Assembly: GCA_004026145.2 (NCBI GenBank)
Contig: CP034993.1
Location: 9,412,770 to 9,476,769, forward strand
Reading direction: 5' to 3'
DNA length: 64,000 bases
Source of the DNA: Takifugu bimaculatus
Lineage: Eukaryota > Chordata > Actinopteri > Tetraodontiformes > Tetraodontidae
Of this stretch, positions 50,768-62,000 are shown piece after piece. Numbering within the stretch: position 1 is the first letter of the stretch; every line of letters starts with the position of its first letter. The notes under the pieces were generated by a model. The model was not told the origin of the DNA. It saw only the letters and a program-made list of their open reading frames with translations, and ran no database searches. The position numbers and the translations under genes were made by a program.

Positions 50768-53210
50768 ATAGATTTTCTTTGAACCTCCATGCATCTAGTA
50801 CTACAGTAATCACCAGTAGATGCACACTAATGTGTGCATCTACGTGCTCTACGTGTTTTTAACAGTTCCCCTATTGATACACACCCATCACACACGAGTG
50901 TGTGTTTGTGTGTGTGTGTTGCAGGTGGGGGAGGGAGAGCAGGGGCGTTTGTTTAATGGGCGAGACAGGGGACCATGGGGATTAAGCTCCCCCAGCTGAA
51001 GGCTTTAGAGGAAAGGCTGGGGGCTGTTCTGTTAATTCAAGTGGGCTTAATAATGCCTGTGCACCCTCTGCCCCTGACCCTCCCACCACTACATCAGATC
51101 TGGGAGGAAACATATGATAAAAGGAGACAAGCAGGAGGAGGGGGAAGAAGAGTGTGTGTGTGTGTGTGTGTGCAACCTGTGGCCATCTCCCCAGTCAAAC
51201 GGGGGCTCCAGGGACTTGAGGCCTCCACATTACCAGCATTATTCTGGGCCTTTCTACTGCTCCACTTTCACGCTACAGCCAGCTTTGTTGAGGCCGCATT
51301 AAGATTAATTAACAATCAAACAATATGCCAAATGCTATCAACTGTGTCGGGCTGTGTGCCACCGTCAAATGAGGCCTTTTCCTCTGGAGCCCAAAAAAGA
51401 ATGGTGACACTGGATTTGTGCAAGAAAAGACTTCTTTGTGTCTAAACAGGACGGGAAGTAAAATAATTAAAAACACTAAGATAAGACGTCTTTCCAAACT
51501 TTCCATAAAGATTTAAGGGTCTGAGAAAAGCCGACACCCTCTTTGATTTAGGAAATCCAAACGTCGGGGAAAGGAAAATTCCAGCGTCCGACGGAACGAC
51601 AGGACTGACGGTCGTAGGAGACGGCAGAGGGACGTCAGAGGACGAGACTTCAGTCTGATTAGATTTGTTCAGTCAGCAACGGTGACCGTGAATCCGAGCG
51701 ACTGACAGAAACTGGGCTCCCACAAGTCGGAGGAAGCAGAGGTGAATGTCAGCAGTCTAACATCTTTAAACGATTCTTTTTCACCGCAGCCATCTTAAAT
51801 AAGACGCGGACACGCTCAACACCCGGGAATGAGCCGGTGTTTTACCATCCATCATTTTGAACCAGTGGTGTTTGGGAGCTCCTTATCATGACACTCATAT
51901 CTATACGGGTGCCACACTTCCTCCCCCTGGCCCAGCTACAGTGGCAGTAACAGTAAAACTGAGCTGTTTCCAAGGGATTCCAAATGCCTTTGAGGTAAAA
52001 ACCATGGAGATGGTGATGCTAGGACATTACTATAAGAGGGGACACCCCCATCTATTCCCAATTTCCTTTATCCCATCTTTGGAGTCGGTTCGCTCACTCA
52101 GTTCAGCTCGACAGTAGTAGGATTGTAGCCCTGCTAAATGGTTCATAGGTTTAATATTTATCCAAAAATGTCTTCCACTTTTATACAGATAGAAACCAGA
52201 AATGATTTTACTTGACACAGCTCTTGCCATTCATGCAAAATGACTGAAACAGTATGTGCTTTTATCCTGTTATTCATAACGGAGCACAAAGATCTTCAGT
52301 TTCAGATTACTTAAGCTGAATTTAGCAGACTTAAATAGGATTTCTGTCATCTGACAAGCAAGGCTGAGATAAGGGGTTCCCAAATCCCCACATCCTGCTC
52401 TCTAGTCTGAAAACACACAGCAGAATCCCCCGACGCAGCGCGGTCAGAGCACCGGCAGCACGAGGACGACCCGTTTGAGTATCTGTGGAGGGTGAATGTG
52501 GGAAATGCAGAGTCCTTTGTGCAGAGTCAGAAAGACAGCAAAAAGAGGACGATTTGGTGAAAGCCTGTGGGGTTCTGGCGCTGTGAGAATGCAAATGTGG
52601 AAAGTTTAATATTCAGTTATTTGAGAACAGGGCTGAGAAAATCGAGCTCCGGGCTGGATTCCGACAACACCGGCTACAGTGGTCGGTGTAATTTCAGCCG
52701 CTGGTCTGACCAGCAGACAGAAAGCCCCCATCACTGATGAATGCATGCCCTGGACTGAGTTTCCATGGTAACCTGAGATGTAGGGGAGCAGAGGCAATGT
52801 GTGCTTTGTCCAGCCCCAACACCCACCTGCACATGCACAATAAAAAAGCCATGAGAATATGGTGTAAATTACAGAATAAAGGTTATAGCAGCAATGGTTT
52901 GGTGAAACTCATTCACGAGTGTAAAATGGAGATTTACTGGAGGTGACAGCGTTGGACTCACTTAGTTCGACATAATTGTCACATCGAAGGAGACATTTTC
53001 TGTACTTTTACACTTCTGCAACCTCGATAACGTCCTGTAGAACATTTCACACGACTCCAGCAACACAACAACATATTAAAGAAATGAATTCAGCTCTGCC
53101 TGATCTACCTGCACCAGTCACACCGTCTTTACCGACACATAAAGTCACAAACAAAAAAAAAAAAAAGTCGAATGAATACTCACTGAATGTCTGGATTGTG
53201 GAAACATCAT
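34204..53210 (-). CDS. tle5: Amino-terminal enhancer of split, short Groucho protein (AES/TLE5), complete
   Basis: AES/TLE5 is the short Groucho family member. It has the tetramerising Q domain and a GP region but no WD40 propeller, so it modulates, often antagonises, full-length TLE co-repressors in the nucleus. Seven coding exons on the minus strand, with GT-AG borders and compatible phases, are 53184-53210, 44121-44209, 41853-41916, 39107-39151, 36066-36128, 35283-35357 and 34204-34425. They sum to 585 bp, 194 residues plus stop, close to the 197 residues of human AES. The protein starts MMFPQSRHSASSQQLKF, contains the two Q-domain helices and the YYEMSYGLNIEMHKQ and IERAKQVTPPEMNSIIR segments, and ends in the acidic EEDGEKSD tail diagnostic of AES rather than TLE1-4. 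No frameshift or stop was seen. It sits in tandem between gna11 and tle2. Confidence 0.96.
35283..35357 (-). CDS. tle5: aes/tle5 coding exon 6
   Basis: These 75 bp encode HQQQVLAAIERAKQVTPPEM then NSIIR, ending in phase 0 at an AGG/GTACGG border. This is the second Q-domain helix. Confidence 0.94.
35992..36061. repeat. (TG)n abutting the aes exon 5 donor
   Basis: A GT array of about 70 bp with CG interruptions at its right end. On the coding strand it is a CA-rich tract starting a few bases after the exon 5 splice donor. Confidence 0.95.
36066..36128 (-). CDS. tle5: aes/tle5 coding exon 5
   Basis: These 63 bp encode AEIVKRLNGICAQILPYLSQ plus Glu, between a TCACAG acceptor and a GTAAAC donor. 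Right after the donor the intron runs into a CA array of about 70 bp. Confidence 0.96.
36129..39106 (-). other. aes intron 4
   Basis: About 3 kb between supported exons. No further coding exon was seen, and purine-rich low complexity occurs at about 37700-37780. Confidence 0.7.
39107..39151 (-). CDS. tle5: aes/tle5 coding exon 4
   Basis: These 45 bp encode YYEMSYGLNIEMHKQ, a segment invariant across Groucho proteins. The acceptor is TTCTAG, the donor GTGAGT, and both ends are phase 0. Confidence 0.96.
39152..41852 (-). other. aes intron 3
   Basis: 2.7 kb with a GT array at 39683-39727 and a shorter one at about 41196-41217. AT-rich and otherwise without features I can support. Confidence 0.7.
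39683..39727. repeat. (GT)n microsatellite
   Basis: A perfect GT array of about 45 bp in aes intron 3. Confidence 0.95.
41853..41916 (-). CDS. tle5: aes/tle5 coding exon 3
   Basis: These 64 bp after a CCCCAG acceptor encode LKLECDKLASEKSEMQRHYI plus Met. The donor is GTGAGT. The length equals tle2 exon 3. Confidence 0.95.
41917..44120 (-). other. aes intron 2
   Basis: 2.2 kb between supported exons, with no repeat array of note and no further exon. Confidence 0.7.
44121..44209 (-). CDS. tle5: aes/tle5 coding exon 2
   Basis: These 89 bp follow a CGACAG acceptor, encode ASSQQLKFTTSDSCDRIKDE and FQFLQAQYH, and end with AG of a split Ser codon. This is the first Q-domain helix. Confidence 0.95.
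46051..46108. repeat. (CA)n microsatellite
   Basis: A nearly perfect CA array of about 58 bp in aes intron 1. Confidence 0.95.
50727..50766. repeat. (GT)n microsatellite
   Basis: A perfect GT array of about 38 bp in aes intron 1. Confidence 0.95.
53184..53210 (-). CDS. tle5: aes/tle5 coding exon 1
   Basis: These 27 bp encode MMFPQSRHS and are followed by a consensus GTGAGT donor, phase 0. Two consecutive ATGs start the frame, as in other AES proteins. Confidence 0.92.
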
Positions 53211-54120
53211 GTCAATTCCTTGTCAGTCGCCGTCCTTCCCAAACACGGTCCAAAGCGTCTCTTGTGTTTATATTTTTCCTTGTCTCGGTCCTTTGTCCAA
53301 AGCTAGCCCTGCCTTTAATACCAGGAGCTGTCCAGCGTTAGCAGGGCGACTAGCTACCACAGGCTAGCGAACAGGAGTGGAGGTGCACTTCGGAGCCGTT
53401 TTCCGAGGTAAAATAGTTGGCGTCTCGTCTGTGCGGTGCAAGACCCTCCAGTCGTACCTGCCCCGACCCCAGTTTCTACCCCCTCTAACAATTCAGCATC
53501 AGCGCAGGTTCCTCGCCGGCTAGGGAAGCTAATTTCTTCAAAAGCTGTCAGTCGAAATGACCCATCGCTGTTGAGAAGCTCTCCGATGTTGGACGCAGGC
53601 AAACGGCCACGGTGCGAGCTCCGCCGCGCTAATTAGGAAGGTTACAGCGGCGTCGCAGGCTCTGGGAGACGGTGCCTTCTTTCGGCCTGTGCTGGTCCTT
53701 TCGAGGGCTTCGGCTCGCTGGAGCTGAGGGGGGGAAGTAGCGGGGACGAAAATCTGTCCAAATCGGAGAATTCAGAGAAATAACAAAATGTCTGCGGGTT
53801 CGTTTAAGTTGAATCTCGTTCGGTCGAGCGGCTCCAAAATTAAGTCTCGCGAGTGGGGGGAAAAACTGCGTTGTCGCTCGGTCGGAAAAAAAAAAAGATC
53901 ACTCTGATTTATTTATTTAAAAAGAAAAACCAAAAAAAACAACCAACCAAGTCTGAATCCGGAGCGTTCGCCGCTGAAAACAACTCGTGTTGGAGAAACG
54001 GCGGATCCGTCGGTGGTTATTAAGCGAGGAAGTCACTGATTCCCGGGGCTGGTTGAGGGGACTCGACGCTGCTGAACGCCCCACATAGATCGTCACCGTC
54101 CAGAGGGGCGTGTTCTATAC
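53211..54120 (-). promoter_or_regulatory. tle5: aes/tle5 5' UTR and CpG-rich promoter
   Basis: CpG dinucleotides are dense from about 53340 to 54110, directly upstream of aes exon 1. A TCTCGCGAG element, 9 of the 10 bases of the TCTCGCGAGA core-promoter palindrome, lies at 53845-53853. No TATA box was recognised. This fits a dispersed, broadly used promoter. The transcription start is not defined, and a non-coding first exon within this region cannot be excluded. Confidence 0.6.
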
Positions 54121-54339
54121 TGCATAGATCTACAGCGCCCTGCAGTCATGTCTGGGCAGACAGCGCCCCGTGTGGACAGGTCCCCGCATTACACCGAAGG
54201 ACAGTGGCACATAAACACAATATTTATGTATGTTATCCGACAAAAAAAAAACATACATTAAACATAATTAATGTCTACAACTTTGTTTAGCATACAATTA
54301 TTATTACTACTACTATAAACGTCAATACAACACATTTTA

Positions 54340-55843
54340 CATTTAATACAGGAGGCGAGTTTTTTATTGATCAAGACAGCCACAGCTGTACAGTTCGATT
54401 TTGGTTTTCAAATATTGCTTAAAAGGGAAGCGCACATGGAAATTATTTTCAACTGTGGTTGAAAAACAAGAAAATTTGCTATGACTTTCATTCAGTATGT
54501 CAATAAGGACACCCTTTTTATAAAGCCACCCCTTCCCTGAAGATCAGGTTATACACTTATGCGATGATGTGTTCTTTTTAAAGTTTAAATCTTTCTTTAA
54601 ATCTTTTACAACAGGACCATAAAACTCACATTCTTTGACAAGACTGGCACTTGTTAAGTATCTGGCTTTCCAGAGACAGGGCATTGGCACACAATTTACA
54701 TTAAAAAAGTAAAGCAAAAAAGATTTTAAATTGTTGCACAAAATTCAAAATTCCTATTGAAAAAAGTTTATGTTGGATTTAATGCACCGAAGATCATTAT
54801 TATCAGAGATTACAGAGAACCAACTACCAAATAATGCAGGATATTACTCCCGAGACTGAGCGCACTAACTGTTTGAAGCAAATAAATCATCCTGGATAAA
54901 TTGTTTCTCTGAATCTCCGAATCAAAAGGAGGACTAAAGTGCACCAGTGCTCTGGAATGGTTGTTTCTACTTAGAACATCATCTTTATAGCAGTTTTTAA
55001 AATGACTGAAGGTGAAACGAGAAGAGGCCTCAGGGAGCCTGAACACTGAAAACCTCCTACAACATCTGTGGAGTCGGTCCTCTTTATTCAGCAGCTGCTG
55101 ACCTGCTCTAACAGAAAAGGACCTGACTAAGAACAGAGAGATCACCAGGAACTGATATCCTGCAGGAATCCTGTGTTGTGACTGCCTCGGTCCGTCACAC
55201 CCAGCAGGATGTCAACACCCCCGTTAATTAACGCCGTGCTCGCTCACTCGCTCTCTGCCGTCTGCAGAAGCCTTTCATTTCACAGATGTGCGAGATGAGG
55301 CCCTTGTGATGACAAAAAGTTAGAAGAACCACACCAGATCTGTTTTATAAAGACATTAAAAACATGTGGGACAGGTACAGACAGAAAGGTGTCCTCAAAC
55401 ATGACAAACCCTTTGGCAATTATATGAACTATTGTGTCTTGGGCTGAGAACAAACCAGACACAGATTCAATGAAATAGACATAAAAAAGAAGAGTAACTT
55501 ATAGTTCATCAAACATTGGCAACAGTGTTTATAAAAGTCCTTCATTCTAAAAAAGAAAAGACTGGACCCCTTGAGAGGGGAGCTGGCAACAAGCACAGGA
55601 AAGTTACAGTTGGAAGAACAGTGAATCCTTAGGAGTTATATAGTTTTACAGTGAACATCTGACAACATCAAAGCTTCAATAACATCCAGCGGAGCTTCTG
55701 TGTTTGATTCCAGACAGCTGAAAACACATAAACTCCAGCCCAATGGAGGGCAAAAGGCCCTGGAAGTCAGGGGCAGAACACAGGGATTTCTGGTCTGGAG
55801 GGAGTGTTTCCAGAAGACGATTCTGGACACTGTCCAGCTGTCA
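54340..55843 (-). other. gna11: Probable gna11 3' UTR
   Basis: Sequence after the gna11 stop codon is AT-rich and without exons. AATAAA on the coding strand occurs at 54363-54368, giving a UTR of about 1.5 kb that would end only a few hundred bases from the aes promoter. The site is a candidate only. Confidence 0.45.
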
Positions 55844-56034
55844 TCACACCAGGTTGTACTCTTTGAGGGTTAGCTGTAAGATGATGTCTTTGACGGCAGC
55901 AAAGACAAAGTGGATGTTCTTGGTGTCGGTGGCACAGGTGAAATGGGAGTAGATGATCTTGTCTTTGTCTGGGTTCAAGTCCACAAACATTTTCAGGATG
56001 AACTCCCGACCTGCAAGAGGATCCTGCCGGGGAC
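55844..56034 (-). CDS. gna11: gna11 coding exon 7 with stop
   Basis: These 191 bp encode GPRQDPLAGREFILKMF, VDLNPDKDKIIYSHFTCATD and the C-terminal helix ending LKEYNLV, then TGA at 55844-55846. In the last 27 residues four positions differ from the mammalian sequence I remember (Lys335, His338, Ile347, Thr352). Confidence 0.95.
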
Positions 56035-59000
56035 CTGACAGAAGAGCAGATCATCCATAATCACATTTGGGATCTTGTTTTTCTTTTTTAAGTTATACGT
56101 TTTTAAGCTTTTTGGATGTAGTTGAAAAATATAACCACAAGGTGTCAATGTGACATCAAAACTGTAAAAGGCAAAGCACCAACTGATCCTGAAACGTCAC
56201 TAGCAGAGGGGCAGAAGTTACCATCATACTGTGGAAAGTAATCAACCAGGTGGGAATGCATGATCTTCTCCTCCAGCAGGTCTTTCTTATTAAGGAAGAG
56301 GATGACAGAGGAGTTCTGGAACCAGGGATAAGTGATGATGGTCCGGAACAGAGCTTTGCTTTCCTCCATACGATTCTGAGAGGGAACAGGAGGAGAGGAA
56401 GCAGGAAGGCAGGAAATGAGACTCCAGCAACAAATATACGATCAACTATAAATATAGATTAAAATGGTATTCTCTTCTGATGCACTTATTTAAACACACT
56501 GAGCTAGATGCTGAATCACGTCTAACTCTGTAACAAAACAACCATCCAAAAATGAATGAAGATCACAGAGACAGAAGGCCTGCTGTCTATTGAATTCAGT
56601 TTTGTGAGGGTAAGATGGACGTCTGCTCGCGTAAACATTGACCAGATAAGAGCTTTTTATGATCTTTGCCAGCATCACTCCTGCTGGTAAAACTTGGCAG
56701 GTGATGGATCCACAGAAACACTGCGGTCAGGCTCTGACTGGCCTGAAAGGTCAGGCCGACGTCTGTCTGCACTGTGGGACATTCTCAGGTGCCTCCACAC
56801 GGGCTCGGCCTCCAGCTCTGGAAGTGAGTGCGACATTAGGCCAGGAACATCTCCCTGCAGAGCAGGCAAGTGCTTCAGTAGATTCCATCTGAACAGTGGA
56901 CAGGCAGGCGAGACAGATCTGATTACAGTCACAAACCAGTGTTTCTCTGTAATCAGCCAGATTTAGCTACTGAACACTAATAATGCTCTCCAGACTACGT
57001 GTTACTTTGGATTGGAGTGTGTTGGTTAATCCCGTTTAGCCTCCGGCTCGCTCCTGAACGCGTGCTTAAATAGAAGCAGCCAGAAATGAAGAAATAACTC
57101 CGGTGCCTGTCAGCTTTTCTGTGGCAAGCAGCTGGTATCGGTTTACAGTTCTTTTTAACTCATTCTTGACGGCAGCAAGAATGAGCCCAAACATGAAGCT
57201 GCCGGCTGTGAAAGCAAAACGAGCTGAAACTCGGACAAAAGTGGAGATTTCTGTTCTCTAAAAGCTGTTGTGCCCTTTAAAGTTGAAAGCTCCAGTTTGC
57301 TTTTAAACAATATTTACCAGCAATCTTTAAGACTTCTAATTTAAATGAATGAAAATGTTTTCAATGAAAATGATTGTTTACTTTTACTTTACGTTAAATA
57401 AATTAGCCGCAACACTGAAATGAAGTGAATAGAAACAATTATTCGCACCTCATTGTCTGACTCCACCAGAACCTGGTCGTACTCGCTGAGCGCAGCTAGA
57501 AACATGATGGAGGTGACGTTCTCGAAGCAGTGGATCCACTTCCTCCTCTCTGACCTCTGACCCCCAACATCCACCATCCTGATGGGAACACAATGGGAAA
57601 AACTGGAGCAGAGGTTCAACAGATGAACTAGCCTTTATTTTAGTTCACAGTCAAACATTGGATCAAAATACACAAATTTGTGTGAACACCAGCGTCGCTT
57701 AGCTGACAAGCTTGTGTAATTTAAAGCAGAAACCTCTTTGCACGAATAATATAAACAAAGACAGTCAGCAGCATCCATCAGAGAGTGAACGGAGACGATC
57801 AAACAGTCATTGTGGAGGTGCAGGAGACATGGAGCAGAAGAAAAGGGAGCAGAAAGCGACCAGGAGAGATGGAAATATATCGCAGGTCTTTACTTTCCTC
57901 AGAAGATTAATGAAGAGATGTCTTGTGTCATGGCTTTTTTATGGAATTCTCGTTCCAAAAACGCGTTCCAATCTGTCAGAATTCTGATTCCAGGTTCTGG
58001 CTTTAGGGTTACAAACACTCCCAGTGTTGTGTGGAGCTCATGTGCAGGTTGAGGAGACGCTGCTGCTGCCTCTACAGCCCAACCTCACTCATCTCGACTC
58101 TGTCCAAGCGTGGGAGGCTTGACATGATGGCTTCCCGTTCAATTTGCTCTCTTCTTTAATCACTCATTTCCTCTCTTTTTTTTTGGTCACAGAACAGGAA
58201 GAGAAAGACGCTCTGGTCCTGGTGGCGAATGCAAACACAGTCTGTTGTGAGGTTGCGTCTCCCAGCTACACTACAAACACAAACCCAGGAAACCCACTAG
58301 AAAGGAATCGAATTCTTCATATTCTGACATTTTGAATCACAAATAGAGGACACTGTCATTAAACACCTAGAAAAACGCTCAGATGGGCCAAAAACCTGAG
58401 CGTTTACCACATCCCAGTAAGTCCTGGAAACCCACTTATGCCTGCAAACCTCATCTAACTGTTGAGGAACCATGAAGACTTGACGCGTGCATGAAGAAAC
58501 CAGGCTAACAGGGTCAATCATGTGACCACCAAACCCCCTTTCAGCTGCTCCAAAGTCCAGTCCTAATGCTGCCTACACTCACACATTCATTACTTTCTGA
58601 TTAGTTTGGACGAGGGTTTACTTAAAGCTTTGCAGTTGATTTAATCTCCCTTCATCCGCTCAACAATCGGTTGGGTTGAGGATTCTGTATCAGAGCACTG
58701 GCGCGCATGAAAGTGCAGAGTTTCTACCTGAAAATGATGCTTTGCAAGTCAAAAGGCTATTCTATGATCCCAGATGTGGGGATTCGGACTCTAAGCACGT
58801 CCTGCTGGGTTGGCAGGTAGGGGGATTCGGCAATTGGCTCCAGATGGCTCAGATAGCTGAAGAACAAAAGGAGCACAGCAGCAAAGAGAAGCAGGGAAAA
58901 GAGCGTAAAGCATAACGGCGGATACAGCGCACGGCCCCCAGAAGAGAGAAGAAATGAAACTTGATCCCTCGCAGCATTTCTCAAAGACAGAACACTGTCC

Positions 59001-62000
59001 TCTTCTCCATCTGCTTCCTGAAGGTGTGAGGAAGCAGAAATATTTAGAGTGTCCTGACAGGCAGACCGAGGCCTGTTCTCTGCTCGGCCTTTGAGAGTTA
59101 AGTGTTACAAAGAGCTGCAGATGAAGCTTCCAGCTGGCTGCCAGACGTCAGCGGCACGGGACGCCCGTACCTGAAGATGATGTTATCCAGGTCAAACGGG
59201 TACTCAATGATGCCCGTGGTGGGTACTCGGACCCGCAGAACGTCCTGCTGGGTGGGCACGTATCCTGGGGATCCTAGGCGTTCTAAATCGTTAAGGTAAC
59301 TGCAGGGGTGCAGGGAAGAGGGGATAAGAGTGGCAGGCAAACACAACATCACAGCGTTCTGCCCCAAATACTAGTTTTCCCTGCTCCCTTTGGGCTCTTA
59401 AAGCACATTTTAACAAGATGACATCATACCTAGAGTATGTGGACAGAGGAAATAGACGGTGCACGTACTATCTAGTGGAGTCTGAGAGCTGGTATTCCCT
59501 CCTGCGGTCGTAGGCCTCCTGGATGCTGGGGTCAGCCCACAGCGCCTTCATCGCTCCAACATACGGCTGACAGAAGGAGGAGACTTTCTCCACATCCACC
59601 TCGCACACCAGCTGGGCGTTACTCTGCGAGGAAAGAAAAGTGCAGGGAATCCGGATTGGGATCAGGAAAATCAGCGGATTAAAGACAACAAACAAACAAA
59701 CAGGCATTTTATGTGGAGCTCCTCCCCGTTCAGACGCGTCAGCAGCGCGACAGTCCTGAAATCGGTGGGTTCCGAGTCAGCCGCCAACACTTTACACGCT
59801 GTCTACATGACGGGAGCTCTATCCCACGCACACCTTGTTCTGTTCATACTTGAATGGAATCCGGAGGTTCTCGGTAGCATGGATCATAGCCTGCATGGAG
59901 GTGAAGATGTTCTGGTAGACCAGCCGGATGAAGCTCTTCTTATCATCATCTGTGTATCCGGAGCCGTGGATTATCCTCATCTGCTTGATGAAGGTGCTCT
60001 TGCCACTCTCTCCAGTACCTTAATGGGCGGGTAAAGACATCAGAAATTAGCCAGATTTATTTGACAAGAACAGGAAGCCAAATCTTACTGTATGACTTAC
60101 TTAATGTGTCAAATATGAAGGTCTGTGTGACCTTTAAATCTGTCAACCAGCTAACACACCACAACTTTGCCCAAACCACATCCTCTTCTGTCTGCCTGTC
60201 CACCTACACCCTGGTGCTGGGAGGAAACCAGCACACAGATCCTCCCGCCGATGGTCCAGACTCCATTGAAACATACGTATGCATCAAAACAGCCTTCAGG
60301 ACTGGGGATACAGTCCAAAGTCCCGTTGCAGCCATTGTTTCCTCCTGCAGGTCCCAGTGTTATGACATCTCCATGCAATCACTGTTTTGGCTGCTGTTAC
60401 CACAGAGGCTCCACTAACAGTCGGGACTGGCGAAGCAGCTCAGGGTGACCACAAAAGGGATGCAGGCTCACCTCAGCTCAACAGCACACGCTGGGTAACC
60501 GAGTTCATTTCTCTAATTTTACAGTTGTGGCCACAATGCCGAGTATGAATATGGGCATAAACATGGAGGAAGTTGCCTGGAGAGAAGCAACTATAGACAC
60601 ACAGCAATCCTTACAATCAACAAATACATATAGAGCAAATAAATAAGACCATACACTGCTCCAGGGGATGGCCTACAAAATGACAATGGTCCTTTTGGAG
60701 CACGTTTAATAAATGAAACCGTTTGAAACGATGTGTATCGACAGGGAATCTGTCCCTTTTTTGAATGACTGCTATACATGAACTGAGAATTCTTCATTCC
60801 AAATAGAAAATCGTGTTTATTCATTCCATATGTCTCTCTCCTGCTGAGGAAGGAGGGCTTATTCTCAGCTCATTAGTTCATAAACACTAAAGTGCAGCTG
60901 TACTGCAACATTAAACATCTAATATGCAGAGCAGGCCTGAGGAAAGCTCATTTTGCAAAATTGGTTTTAAGGGAAAGTTGTTGCTTGGTTGCTTAAAAGG
61001 CTTCAGAAATGTAAATAACAGTTTTGTGAAAGTTATTGTTATTTTTAGTCAGTAGCAACATTATTTCAAAAAACAGTGAGTCCTGATCCAGTGTAATTCA
61101 AGAGATGGCCTGCTCTCCTGCAGAACATAACTGGACCTACTCCTGAGGCTTATTGCTTCAACTCTGCACCGGCTGGAATCAACTGTCCGAAGGAATCAGT
61201 GAATCATCAGTCATCAATAACTGTGATTAAGAATCCTCAGTTTCAGCTTCTCCACCCCAGCATGGAGACGTGTTTAACTCACTTTTACTGACCCACAACT
61301 GTCAAATATCTCCAACCCAGAAGACTCTCAATGACCAACATTAATGGTGATCTCCTGAGCGGATCAACTGCTCCCACGGTAATCAAATTATTAATAAAAG
61401 CAGGTGTAATTGGTCCATTTACTGGGTCAGAGTAGCTGGAGGACTTGGCTTATGCACTGGAGCAGCATTTATTTCCTTCCAGAGTTACATTAATGTCCTG
61501 GGAGAGCACTGCTGTGTTTTCTCTTCATTACAGAGATTCTCAATGAGCTGAACAGCTGGCCAGAATCTCATATCTGAGGCTATTATCTTTTATCTGCTTT
61601 TATATATCTTTTGATTAGAGTTTTGATTTCATTTACAAGAGATGCCTCAAGGAAACCCCTAATTTCATTAAAGTATGCAAATCTGTTGCACATTCTTGTT
61701 TTATCTAATGTCACAGACCAAATTCATTTATTATTGAAATGTGACATTATTTTCAGTTAGCTAGCAAATGCTAACAGCTAATGATTAAGCTGTTTTAAGC
61801 TTAAAACATTACCCTTAATCAGGTGTTTGTGCAGAACAAACATGCTGCCATAGCAACCAATCCACCTAACAAACACGGCACCTAACAAACTTGCAAGCAT
61901 TCTATACGTTGCAGTTTTTGCCGTATTGAGGTTATTTTCTCTGTTACACATATTTATAAAGACAACAAGGAAGAAAGACACCCCTGCTCATAAATTATTT

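Larger units (their letters stand above)
44210..53183 (-). other. aes intron 1
   Basis: A 9 kb first intron, the usual place for regulatory elements. It holds CA/GT arrays at about 45355-45388, 45873-45895, 46051-46108, 47242-47267, 48536-48565, 50727-50766 and 51152-51171, a G-run at about 49189-49202, and CpG-rich patches at about 46930-47110 and 51555-51715. No coding exon was recognised. Confidence 0.65.

Noticed and set aside
58728..58856. Processed pseudogene or whole-gene duplicate as the source of the second exon 4
   Set aside because: Only one exon is duplicated, it is flanked by intron-type splice signals, and it lies within the gene in the same orientation.
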